Below, in pieces: positions 1 to 6,976 of a stretch of DNA of 26,618 nt. The translations under genes and the position numbers were made by a program. Every line of letters begins with the position of its first letter. The stretch's first letter is position 1. The notes under the pieces are model-generated. The model saw only the letters and a list, made by a program, of their open reading frames with translations. It ran no database searches and was not told where the DNA came from. Source of the stretch: Christensenella sp. UBA1685 (GTDB lineage: Bacteria > Bacillota > Clostridia > Christensenellales > CAG-138). Location: assembly GCA_002320595.1 (NCBI GenBank), contig DCKB01000064.1:1-26618 (forward strand), in the 5' to 3' direction.

Positions 1-1
1 C

Positions 2-64
2 AAAAAGTACATGAATATGAAGCACTTGGAGGCGGCTATGGAAGACATCTCTATTGCCGGCTGA
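2..64 (+). CDS. C-terminal end of an unidentified protein (partial)
   Basis: An open frame enters from the left edge and stops at TGA 62-64, giving 20 residues that end in HLEAAMEDISIAG. The mix of residues (Met, Leu, Ala, Glu, Asp) looks like a helical C-terminus of a real protein, but the fragment is too short to name. It lies on the opposite strand to the queT operon, so it belongs to another transcription unit. It could also be chance; there is no supporting context inside the window. Confidence 0.35.
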   Translation, partial: KKYMNMKHLEAAMEDISIAG

Positions 65-131
65 CTTCATTCAGCCAGAGTCTGCAAACTAATTTGCGCA
101 TAACTCTTGACGGCACCAATATTCTACCATG

Positions 132-174
132 GTGTCAAATTTGACACTGTAATCTTGTTGGGGAGCATCCCCAA
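132..174. repeat. Two adjacent palindromes in a gene-free stretch
   Basis: Positions 132-147 are a perfect 16-bp palindrome, GTGTCAAATTTGACAC, the size and symmetry of a homodimeric repressor operator. Just after it, 158-164 (TTGGGGA) and 168-174 (TCCCCAA) form a 7-bp hairpin with loop GCA. The rest of 65-188 shows no gene. The second hairpin has no T-tract on either side, so it is not a good terminator. Which gene, if any, the palindrome controls is unknown. Confidence 0.5.
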
Positions 175-188
175 ATCCTGCATATAAA

Positions 189-218
189 AGTGCCGTGATC
201 AAATCGATACACGGCACT
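189..218 (-). terminator. Rho-independent terminator of the DUF1858-queT unit
   Basis: AGTGCCGTG (189-197) pairs perfectly with CACGGCACT (210-218) across a 12-nt loop. Read on the minus strand, the stem is followed by TTTTATAT. It sits about 57 bp after the queT stop codon and is the first strong hairpin there. On the plus strand the following AACTGTTTTA is weaker, so termination from that side is possible but less likely. Confidence 0.65.
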
Positions 219-274
219 AACTGTTTTATGAAGCTCGCCCTAAAGCGGCAGCTTTTGTTGCTGCGTTTTGCGCT

Positions 275-760
275 TCAATCTCGAAAGAGCTTCCCGCCGT
301 ACCGCTCCAGCACATAAAGAAGCGGCATGCCGAGGCCGTAGCATGCAATCGCCTGCCCTGCGCCCACATAGGCCGCGCCCGCAAGGTACGTGACCTCGCC
401 CGGCAAATACACAAGCGTCATCAGCGCGCCCACGATGAGCGCATTCACCACAACCGCAGGCAGCGGCGCAAGCCACTTGGAAAACCCACGCTTTTTGAAC
501 CAACGCGTCAGCAGCGCGGCGAGCAGCGTCGCCAAACTCCCGAACACCACATCATAAAGCACCGCTCCGCCTGCGAGGTTGGACACAAGGCAGCCAATGA
601 AAAGCCCCGGCACGGCTGCAGAGGTGAAAAACGGAAGGATGCAGAGCGCTTCGGAAACGCGCACCTGCATCAACCCGAAGCTGATGGGAGCGGCCGCAAG
701 CGTCAGCGCCGCATAAAGCGCCCCGATCAGGGCGCCTTGTACAAGCTTTTTTGTTGTCAT
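275..760 (-). CDS. queT: QueT-family queuosine precursor transporter (ECF S component)
   Basis: 161 residues, almost entirely hydrophobic, with about five membrane spans. The segment MQVRVSEALCILPFF near residue 31 matches the conserved (Q/R)VSEAL..LP signature of the QueT family (COG4708). Members are substrate-binding subunits of energy-coupling-factor transporters that bring queuosine precursors such as preQ1 or queuine through the membrane, using shared EcfA/EcfT subunits encoded elsewhere. The length is normal for the family. It starts 7 bp after the stop of the DUF1858 gene, so the two are co-transcribed. Genes of this family are often controlled by preQ1 riboswitches; here the leader lies upstream of the first gene of the pair. 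The family call is firm; the exact ligand is inferred. Confidence 0.9.
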   Translation of the reverse strand: MTTKKLVQGALIGALYAALTLAAAPISFGLMQVRVSEALCILPFFTSAAVPGLFIGCLVSNLAGGAVLYDVVFGSLATLLAALLTRWFKKRGFSKWLAPLPAVVVNALIVGALMTLVYLPGEVTYLAGAAYVGAGQAIACYGLGMPLLYVLERYGGKLFRD

Positions 761-767
761 CTCCGGT

Positions 768-965
768 TTATTTGGTTTCCAAATATGCGTTCAGCTTCTC
801 CACGAGCTCATCCACATTGATGCCGTGCACCGCGCACGCCTGCTCAAGGTCCTCGCCGCTCGCCATTACGCAGCCAAGGCAATGCATGCCGCTTTCCTGA
901 AGAATGTCCGCCGTGCCGACATCCACGCGCAGGATCTGCTCAATGGTCATGTTCTTGTTGATCAT
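768..965 (-). CDS. DUF1858-domain small protein
   Basis: 65 residues. The start at 965 is chosen because CGGAGG lies 9 bp upstream; a longer frame upstream would read through the promoter and leader. The protein MTIEQILRVD...TADILQESGMHCLGC has the DUF1858 layout: a short helix, then a conserved Cys pair (C29, C32, in HCLGC), then a C-terminal helix ending ELVEKLNAYL. The domain is known as a free-standing small protein and as the N-terminal part of ScdA-like and hybrid-cluster-related proteins. A redox or metal-related role is suspected but not established. It is the first gene of the unit with queT; why a precursor transporter is paired with it is unclear. Confidence 0.88.
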   Translation of the reverse strand: MINKNMTIEQILRVDVGTADILQESGMHCLGCVMASGEDLEQACAVHGINVDELVEKLNAYLETK

Positions 966-1032
966 GGGTATATTCCTCCGTATCGGTTTTTTATAGTTTC
1001 TGCGTCCGTTTCCCATATCATGCGGCGGACGC
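966..1032 (-). promoter_or_regulatory. Structured 5' leader of the DUF1858-queT transcript
   Basis: From the predicted transcription start near 1032 the RNA opens directly into a 7-bp stem, GCGTCCG (1026-1032) with CGGACGC (1002-1008), and a 17-nt loop. An A-rich stretch with ACTATAAAAAAC follows, then CGATACGGAGG carrying the ribosome binding site (975-979). CCG in the loop (1023-1025) can pair with CGG at 978-980, and a local CCG-ATA-CGG hairpin competes for the same bases. The resulting topology (stem, A-rich joining strand, pseudoknot including the ribosome site) resembles preQ1-I riboswitches, but the conserved preQ1-I loop bases are not seen. Regulation is inferred. Confidence 0.45.
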
Positions 1033-1039
1033 TGTGGGC

Positions 1040-1068
1040 ATTGTACCACATCATACCCGGCGGTTCAA
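1040..1068 (-). promoter_or_regulatory. Promoter of the DUF1858-queT unit
   Basis: TTGAAC (1063-1068), exactly 17 bp, then TACAAT (1040-1045). The -35 box overlaps the stop codon of the GH13 gene, so the unit has its own start while also lying in the path of readthrough from the glycogen operon, after which no terminator is evident. Confidence 0.75.
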
Positions 1069-3014
1069 CGCATTTTGCCACTTTTTTCTGAAACCAGCAT
1101 TGCGCCGGAAAGCGGCGGAAGGACAAGGTTCAGCGTCCCTTCGCTGCATGTGATGCGCATGCCCGTGATTGCCTCCGTATACGCGGGGGCAAGGAACATG
1201 CGCGCCCCATCCGGCCCGCGCTGGAACGCTTCTGCCGCAACCGTTACGCGTTCCGCACGCTCCGAGCGGTTCACAAGCGTCAGTGCGCTTTCCCCGCCTT
1301 CGGTGCGCAGGATTGCAAACAGCTCCGGCGTGAGCGCCGCAAAGCCGCATGCGCCTTCAGAAAGCGCCTTTGAAGCGCGCCGCGCCGCAGCAATGCGGCG
1401 GTATTGCGCAAGCTGCGCCTCGTCCTCCGCACCCCAGGGGTACGGTGCGCGGCAAAACGGATCAGCCATGCCGAACATGCCAATCTCATCGCCATAATAG
1501 GTGCAGGGTACGCCCGGATGCGAAAACAGCAGCATCTGCGCAAGCGCAAGGCGCGCCTTGCCGCGCGCCGCTGCATCCGGGCTCAGGCGGAACTTGGCCT
1601 GTTCCTCCCGCGTGAGCGCATCCCGGTGCGGCGCACCGCCGAGCACCGTTGCGATGCGCGGCGTGTCGTGGCTGCCGAGCAGGTTCAAGCAGGCATCGTA
1701 AAATGGCTTCGGATAGTTTTCCCGAAGCGCGAAAAGCCGCGCTGCAAGGCCGTTTGCATCCGTGCGGTACAAAAAGAAATCGCAAAGCGCGTCCCGCAGC
1801 GGATAATTCATCACGGAATCAAGCTCCGCGCCGTCCACATAGGCCCGCCGTGCGCCGAAGCCTTCTTTGTTGGAAGCGTCATCCCACACCTCGCCCAGAA
1901 GCAGCCCCTCCGGATCAATTGCTTTGAGCCGCGCGCGCAAAAAAGCGATGAATTCATCCGGCAGCTCATCTGCTACATCCAGCCGCCAGGAGGTGAGGCC
2001 GAACGACGCATAATGCGAGAGCACCCCCGCAACAAACTCCATGTAGGAGGGCGTAAGCTCGTTGACCTCAGGCAGCGTCGGGAATCCCCACCAGGCGCGG
2101 TAGCTGTCCGGCCAGGCGCGGAAATCATACCATTCAAAATACGGCGATTCTCTGGATTGATACGCACCGGGCCCCGGATAACGGCCATAGCGGTTGAAGT
2201 ACACGCTGTCGTCCCCCGTGTGGGAAAACACCCCATCGAGAATGATGCGCATCCCCGCCTCCTTCGCCGCCGCAACGAGCATGCGGAGATCGTCCTCATC
2301 CCCCAGCACGGGGTCGATGCGCAGATAGTCCGACGTGTTGTAGCGGTGGTTTGTGGGCGATTCAAAGATCGGGTTCAGATACAGGCAGGTTACGCCCAGG
2401 CTTTTGAGGTACGGCAGCTTTTCGGCAAGGCCGCGCAGGTCACCGCCATAAAAATCGCAGGGATCGTAATCCTTCTTTCCAGGCAGCGGCTCGTAAAGCA
2501 CCGGCGCATTCCATTCCTCATGCAATGCTACGCTGCGCCCAAGCGCACGGTGGTATTCCGTGCGCAGAAGTCCGCCGCGTTCGCCGCTCCTGTGGAAGCG
2601 GTCCGCAAACACCTGGTAGGCGATTCCTTCCCGGAACCAGGCGGGCGTTTGGAACGCCGGGTCATACACGGTAATCTGGTAGGAAGGGGGCGGATAATCG
2701 TACACCGCGCCGGCGCCGCTGCGCCCCCCGTAATAGCGCGTCTCCACGCCGGACGTCTCCACGCCGGGCGCATCTAAAAGAAAGTAATACCAAATCAGCC
2801 CGGTATGTTTTGCCTGAAACAGAAATTCGTAATAGTCCCCCGCACGGCGGCCCTCCACAATGCGCTCCGCGTTTCCCACCCAAAGGCGCAGCCGTGCACG
2901 CACGGCGGGATCCGGCACGCGGATGGAGAGGCGCACATCCGTGCCGCACGGCACGGCGCCAAACGGGGCGCGGAAACGCGCCCCAATGGAATCATGCAAA
3001 ATACCTTCGAACAT
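1065..3014 (-). CDS. GH13 alpha-glucosidic hydrolase, neopullulanase/cyclomaltodextrinase type
   Basis: 649 residues. Residues 1-115 form a beta-rich N-terminal domain of the CBM34 kind, followed by a (beta/alpha)8 barrel and a C-terminal beta domain from about 555. The GH13 motifs are present: DGVFSH (260-265), WRLDVADE with nucleophile D346, LLGEVW with acid E375, and GSHD with D450. No signal peptide is visible, so the enzyme is cytoplasmic. Family members cleave alpha-1,4 and some alpha-1,6 links in maltodextrins, pullulan or cyclodextrins. It is the last gene of the glycogen operon, 30 bp after glgA, and probably trims or recycles glycogen-derived oligosaccharides. The ribosome site GAAGGGGG is close to the start. 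A maltogenic amylase or alpha-amylase specificity cannot be excluded. Confidence 0.9.
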   Translation of the reverse strand: MFEGILHDSIGARFRAPFGAVPCGTDVRLSIRVPDPAVRARLRLWVGNAERIVEGRRAGDYYEFLFQAKHTGLIWYYFLLDAPGVETSGVETRYYGGRSGAGAVYDYPPPSYQITVYDPAFQTPAWFREGIAYQVFADRFHRSGERGGLLRTEYHRALGRSVALHEEWNAPVLYEPLPGKKDYDPCDFYGGDLRGLAEKLPYLKSLGVTCLYLNPIFESPTNHRYNTSDYLRIDPVLGDEDDLRMLVAAAKEAGMRIILDGVFSHTGDDSVYFNRYGRYPGPGAYQSRESPYFEWYDFRAWPDSYRAWWGFPTLPEVNELTPSYMEFVAGVLSHYASFGLTSWRLDVADELPDEFIAFLRARLKAIDPEGLLLGEVWDDASNKEGFGARRAYVDGAELDSVMNYPLRDALCDFFLYRTDANGLAARLFALRENYPKPFYDACLNLLGSHDTPRIATVLGGAPHRDALTREEQAKFRLSPDAAARGKARLALAQMLLFSHPGVPCTYYGDEIGMFGMADPFCRAPYPWGAEDEAQLAQYRRIAAARRASKALSEGACGFAALTPELFAILRTEGGESALTLVNRSERAERVTVAAEAFQRGPDGARMFLAPAYTEAITGMRITCSEGTLNLVLPPLSGAMLVSEKSGKMR

Positions 3015-3044
3015 GAATCCCCCTTCGGTGAATGTTTGCTGAAT

Positions 3045-4514
3045 TCAGGAGAGCATTTGGGCGTACAGCGTTTCATACTGTTTTGCCGCCCGCTCCCAGG
3101 AAAAATCGCACGCCATGCCGCGTTGGACGAGGCGCGCCCAAAGGTCCTTATCCCCATGATAATAGGCCACTGCACGCTGTATTGTAAAAAGCAGCTCATG
3201 CGCGTTGTAGTTGAGGAATGAGAAGCCCACGCCCGCATCGGTGAAGCGGTTGTAGGATTCCACGCTGTCCACAAGGCCGCCCGTTTCCCGCACGACAGGC
3301 ACCGCGCCATAGCGCAGGGCAATCATTTGTGAAAGGCCGCAGGGCTCAAAGCGGGAGGGCATCAGGAACAGGTCCGCGCCCGCGTACACGCGGTGCGCAA
3401 GCCCCTCGTTATAGGCCATGTGCGCGGCAAAGCGGCTACCGTAGCGCCAGGAGGCCCAGGAGAAAAGCTGCTCATAGCGCGCATCGCCCGTTCCGAGCAC
3501 CACGAGCTGCAGCTCCTGTTCCATAATCTCCGCAAGCACATGATCGAGAAGATCCAGCCCCTTCTGATCCGTGAGGCGCGAAACAAGCGCCGTAACGGGC
3601 ACATCCGGGCGTTCCGCAAGGCCCAGCTCCCTTTGCAGAGCCGCCTTGCAGGCGGCCTTGCCGGCCATGTTGCCCAAAGCGTAGCATGCGGGAAGCGCAG
3701 GGTCGTCCGCCGGGTTGAAATACGCCGTGTCGATGCCGTTCAAAAGGCCGGTGAGCGCATGCTCGCGTTCCCGCAGCACGCCGTCAAGCCCTTCGCCGTA
3801 ATAGGGCGTTAAAATCTCACGGGCATAGGTGGGGCTCACAGTGCTGATGCGGTCCGCATATACAATGCCGCCCTTCAAAAAGTTTATACAGCCGTTGTAC
3901 TCCAGCAGGTGCGGGTCAAAGCACGGCGCGCCAAGCGAAAGCAGCTCGTCCATAAAGCCGCGATCAAAAATGCCCTGATAGCGGAGGTTGTGGATCGTGA
4001 GGAGCGTACGCACGCGCGAATAGGCCGGATCTTCGGAAGCGTATTGCAGTTTGAGAAGCGGCGCGGCCATGGCGGTCTGCCAGTCGTTCAAATGCAGCAC
4101 ATCCGGCATAAAGCCGATGCGCGGCAGCATCTCCAGAATGGCCTTGGAAAAATAGGCGAAGCGCTCGCCCTCCGCGGAATCGAAGCTGCCGTAAATATAA
4201 TCCCGGCCGAAGTAATATTCGTTGTCGATAAAATAGTAGGTTACTCCGCCGTGCACAAGCTGTTCTATGCCGCAATACTGGCTGCGCCACCCGAGGCGCA
4301 GGATGAAATCGCACACATGCCGGCACTGCGCCTTGTATTTTTCCTTAACGGGTTTGTAAAACGGCAGCACGATGCGCGCGTCCGCACCATCCCGGCAGAG
4401 CTGTGCGGGCAGCGCGCCCGCCACATCCGCAAGGCCGCCGGTTTTCACGAACGGCAGGCATTCGCTTGCCGCAAAGAGCACCTTCAATTTGGTTTCACGT
4501 TTTGTTTCGCTCAT
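3045..4514 (-). CDS. glgA: Glycogen synthase (ADP-glucose type, GT5)
   Basis: 489 residues, the usual length. GlgA transfers glucose from ADP-glucose to the non-reducing end of an alpha-1,4-glucan. KTGGLADV (residues 24-31) is the ADP-glucose-binding KxGGL signature near the N-terminus, and the C-terminal GT-B domain has MPSRFEPCGLSQ with the conserved Glu. An in-frame ATG lies two codons upstream at 4520, but AAGGA touches it directly, whereas the ATG at 4514 has a normal 6-bp spacing, so 4514 is preferred. It lies 74 bp after glgD and 30 bp before the GH13 gene. No frameshift is seen and the call is secure. Confidence 0.95.
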   Translation of the reverse strand: MSETKRETKLKVLFAASECLPFVKTGGLADVAGALPAQLCRDGADARIVLPFYKPVKEKYKAQCRHVCDFILRLGWRSQYCGIEQLVHGGVTYYFIDNEYYFGRDYIYGSFDSAEGERFAYFSKAILEMLPRIGFMPDVLHLNDWQTAMAAPLLKLQYASEDPAYSRVRTLLTIHNLRYQGIFDRGFMDELLSLGAPCFDPHLLEYNGCINFLKGGIVYADRISTVSPTYAREILTPYYGEGLDGVLREREHALTGLLNGIDTAYFNPADDPALPACYALGNMAGKAACKAALQRELGLAERPDVPVTALVSRLTDQKGLDLLDHVLAEIMEQELQLVVLGTGDARYEQLFSWASWRYGSRFAAHMAYNEGLAHRVYAGADLFLMPSRFEPCGLSQMIALRYGAVPVVRETGGLVDSVESYNRFTDAGVGFSFLNYNAHELLFTIQRAVAYYHGDKDLWARLVQRGMACDFSWERAAKQYETLYAQMLS

Positions 4515-4588
4515 AAGCATTCCTTTCTGTGTGCGCCGTGCAGCGTACCGGCGGGGGATCCCGTTGCGCCAGGGGCTTGGCCCGCGGT

Positions 4589-5713
4589 TCAGATCACACT
4601 GCCCTTGCGCACGATGATCGGGAAGCTGTCGTATCCGGCCAGGCGGCGGCTGTTCTTCACCGTTACCCCCTTATCGAGGATGACATGGTTGAGTTCTGAA
4701 CCGGAATGAATATCCGATGCCTGCATCAGGATGCAGTCGCGCACAACGCTGCCTTCCCCCACATGCACGCCACGGAACAGCACGCTGTTTTCAACCGTGC
4801 CTTCCACAACGCAGCCGTCCGCCACCAGGCTGTTGCGCACGGAGGCATGCTGGCCGTAGCGCGCGGGCGCTTCATCCTTAACCTTGGTGTAAATGGGATG
4901 CTCGCGGTTGAACAGATCCTCCCGCACCGCGCGCTCAAGCACAGCCATATTGTGCCGGAAGAAGCTCGTGAGCGAATTGAGGCGCGCCACATAGCCGTCA
5001 TACCGCCAGCCATAGATTTTCAGCGAGTCCACATGCCGGAGGAGCACATCCCGCGTGAAATCCGTGTAATCGTGTGCGGCAGCTTCCTCGATCAGGTATT
5101 CAAGCAGCGTCTTTTCCATCACATAGGTATCGCAGGATTGGAGGTCCGAAAGCGGGCGGTACGGGTCAAGCTGCAAGTCCGTCACGCGGCCGCTTTCGTG
5201 CAGCGTAAGGCGCAGGTCCATGTATTGATCCTCCGGATCGAAGCCTGCCTCCTCGTTGTACATTATGGTAACGTCCGCGCCGGTTCGGATATGCTGCGCG
5301 AGCATGTCCGTAAATGTGGTGTTATAGATGGTATGGCTGCCTGTGAGCACGATGTAGCGCTGGGCGCTGCGGCGAATGTAGCCGAGCACGGAGCGCAGCG
5401 CATCGACGGTGCCGCGGTAAATGCCCGTATTGTCCCGGGTGACGAACGGGGGCAGGATGAAAAGGCCGTCCCGCTTGCGGTGCAAATCCCATTCCTTTCC
5501 GGACTCGAGGTGGTCCATCAACGAGTGGTAATTCTTCTGCGTAATGATCCCCACGTTGGTGATGCCCGTGTTCACAAGGCTTGAAAGGATGAAATCGATG
5601 CAGCGGTAGCGCCCGGCGAACGGCACAGCCGCGATGGAGCGCGAATATGTGAGTTCCCTGAGCTGCATGTTGGATTCCCCGGTGTAAATGAGGCCGAATG
5701 CATTGTCCGTCAT
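4589..5713 (-). CDS. glgD: Glucose-1-phosphate adenylyltransferase-like subunit GlgD
   Basis: 374 residues, homologous along its length to GlgC: a nucleotidyltransferase domain, then a left-handed beta-helix from about residue 280. The GGxGTRL nucleotide-binding loop is missing; the N-terminus reads FGLIYTGESN instead. In Bacillota GlgD partners with GlgC in a hetero-oligomer, where it modulates activity rather than being a good catalyst itself. Regions near the sugar site are kept, for example PFAGRYRCIDF. It begins 4 bp after the glgC stop, with GAAGGAGG as ribosome site inside the end of glgC, so the two subunits are made in a coupled way. Confidence 0.95.
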   Translation of the reverse strand: MTDNAFGLIYTGESNMQLRELTYSRSIAAVPFAGRYRCIDFILSSLVNTGITNVGIITQKNYHSLMDHLESGKEWDLHRKRDGLFILPPFVTRDNTGIYRGTVDALRSVLGYIRRSAQRYIVLTGSHTIYNTTFTDMLAQHIRTGADVTIMYNEEAGFDPEDQYMDLRLTLHESGRVTDLQLDPYRPLSDLQSCDTYVMEKTLLEYLIEEAAAHDYTDFTRDVLLRHVDSLKIYGWRYDGYVARLNSLTSFFRHNMAVLERAVREDLFNREHPIYTKVKDEAPARYGQHASVRNSLVADGCVVEGTVENSVLFRGVHVGEGSVVRDCILMQASDIHSGSELNHVILDKGVTVKNSRRLAGYDSFPIIVRKGSVI

Positions 5714-5717
5714 ACCG

Positions 5718-6947
5718 TTACCCCTCCTTCCCGCCGAAGGTATCGGCGTTCACAATCATGCCGGCGGGCACGCGCGCGCCCGGGCGGATGGATGTGTTGC
5801 TTGCAACGAGCGTAATATCCCCCGTGAGCGATGTATCGTACGGCGGGTCGTTCTCCGCAGGCGGCGCGCCCACGAATGCGCCCGCATGCACAGTGGCGTT
5901 TTCGCCCACGATGGCCTTGTTCACCACCGCATTTGCGCCGATGCGTGCGCCCGGCAGCACCACGGAATCCGAAACCTCAGCCCCCTCGCCGATGGTTACG
6001 CCCGCAAACAGCACGCTGTGGCGGATGGCGCCGTCCACATTGCACCCTTCGGTCACGATGGAGCGGACTGCGCTGCCGTGCCTGCCCATGTAATGCGCGG
6101 GCATGATGGCGCTGCGGCTGTAAATGCGCCAGTCCTTATCGCCAAGGTTCAGCTCCGGTTCATCCTTGATGAGATCCATGTTGGCTTCCCAAAGGCTCTG
6201 CACGGTGCCGACATCCTTCCAGTAACCGTCAAAACGGTAGGCAAACATGCGCCTGCCGTCCTGCAGCATGGCGGGGATGATGTTCTTGCCGAAATCGTGC
6301 TGGGACGCCTGATTGCGGTCGTCCCGCATCAGGAATTCGCGCAGCACCGGCCATGTGAAGATATAAATCCCCATGGAAGCCTTATCGCTCTTGGGCTGCC
6401 TCGGCTTTTCCTCAAATTCCACAATGCGGTCTTCCGCATCCGTGTTCATGATGCCGAAGCGGTGTGCTTCCGCCATGGGCACCTGCAAAACGGCGATGGT
6501 GGCATCCGCCCGTTTTTCCATGTGGTGGCGCAGCATGGCGGAATAATCCATTTTATAAATATGGTCGCCGGAAAGGATCAGCACATATTCCGGGGAATAC
6601 CGCTCGATGAAGCCGATGTTCTGGCAGATAGCGTTCGCCGTGCCGGAATACCACTCGCCGCGGCTGCCCTTGACATAAGGCGGAAGCACATAAACGCCGC
6701 CGGAGTTGCGGTCCAGGTCCCACGCGCTGCCGTTACCAAGGTACCCGTTGAGCTCGAGCGGCTCGTACTGCGTCAGCACGCCCACGGTATCCACGCCGGA
6801 GTTGACGCAGTTGGACAGCGGAAAGTCGATGATGCGGTATTTTCCCCCGAAGGGAACCGCCGGTTTTGCCGTGCGGTTTGTGAGCACGCCAAGGCGCGTG
6901 CCCTGCCCGCCGGCCAGCAACATTGCAACCATGCGTTTCTTGATCAT
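5718..6947 (-). CDS. glgC: Glucose-1-phosphate adenylyltransferase (ADP-glucose pyrophosphorylase)
   Basis: 409 residues. It makes ADP-glucose and pyrophosphate from ATP and glucose-1-phosphate, the committed step of bacterial glycogen synthesis. LAGGQGTRLG (11-20) is the nucleotide-binding loop, followed by AKPAVPFGGKYRIIDFPLSN. LSGDHIYKMDY carries the metal-binding Asp. The C-terminal third is a hexapeptide-like beta-helix (VTEGCNV, SVLFAGVTIGEGA). AAAGGAGG lies 9 bp before the ATG. Second gene of the operon, 29 bp after glgB and 4 bp before glgD. The pyrophosphate it releases would be removed by the pyrophosphatase encoded at 14058-14588. Confidence 0.97.
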   Translation of the reverse strand: MIKKRMVAMLLAGGQGTRLGVLTNRTAKPAVPFGGKYRIIDFPLSNCVNSGVDTVGVLTQYEPLELNGYLGNGSAWDLDRNSGGVYVLPPYVKGSRGEWYSGTANAICQNIGFIERYSPEYVLILSGDHIYKMDYSAMLRHHMEKRADATIAVLQVPMAEAHRFGIMNTDAEDRIVEFEEKPRQPKSDKASMGIYIFTWPVLREFLMRDDRNQASQHDFGKNIIPAMLQDGRRMFAYRFDGYWKDVGTVQSLWEANMDLIKDEPELNLGDKDWRIYSRSAIMPAHYMGRHGSAVRSIVTEGCNVDGAIRHSVLFAGVTIGEGAEVSDSVVLPGARIGANAVVNKAIVGENATVHAGAFVGAPPAENDPPYDTSLTGDITLVASNTSIRPGARVPAGMIVNADTFGGKEG

Positions 6948-6976
6948 ACGCGTGTTCCTCCTTTTGGTGGGAATGA

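Noticed and set aside
966..1032. A canonical preQ1-I riboswitch in the queT-operon leader
   Set aside because: The A-rich tail is similar, but the conserved first-stem and loop bases are not found, so it is reported only as a candidate of unknown class.
1404..2777. A plus-strand open frame of 457 codons opposite the GH13 gene, and similar ones opposite glgC and the SPFH gene
   Set aside because: All are shadows of well-supported genes; their translations lack motifs and ribosome sites.
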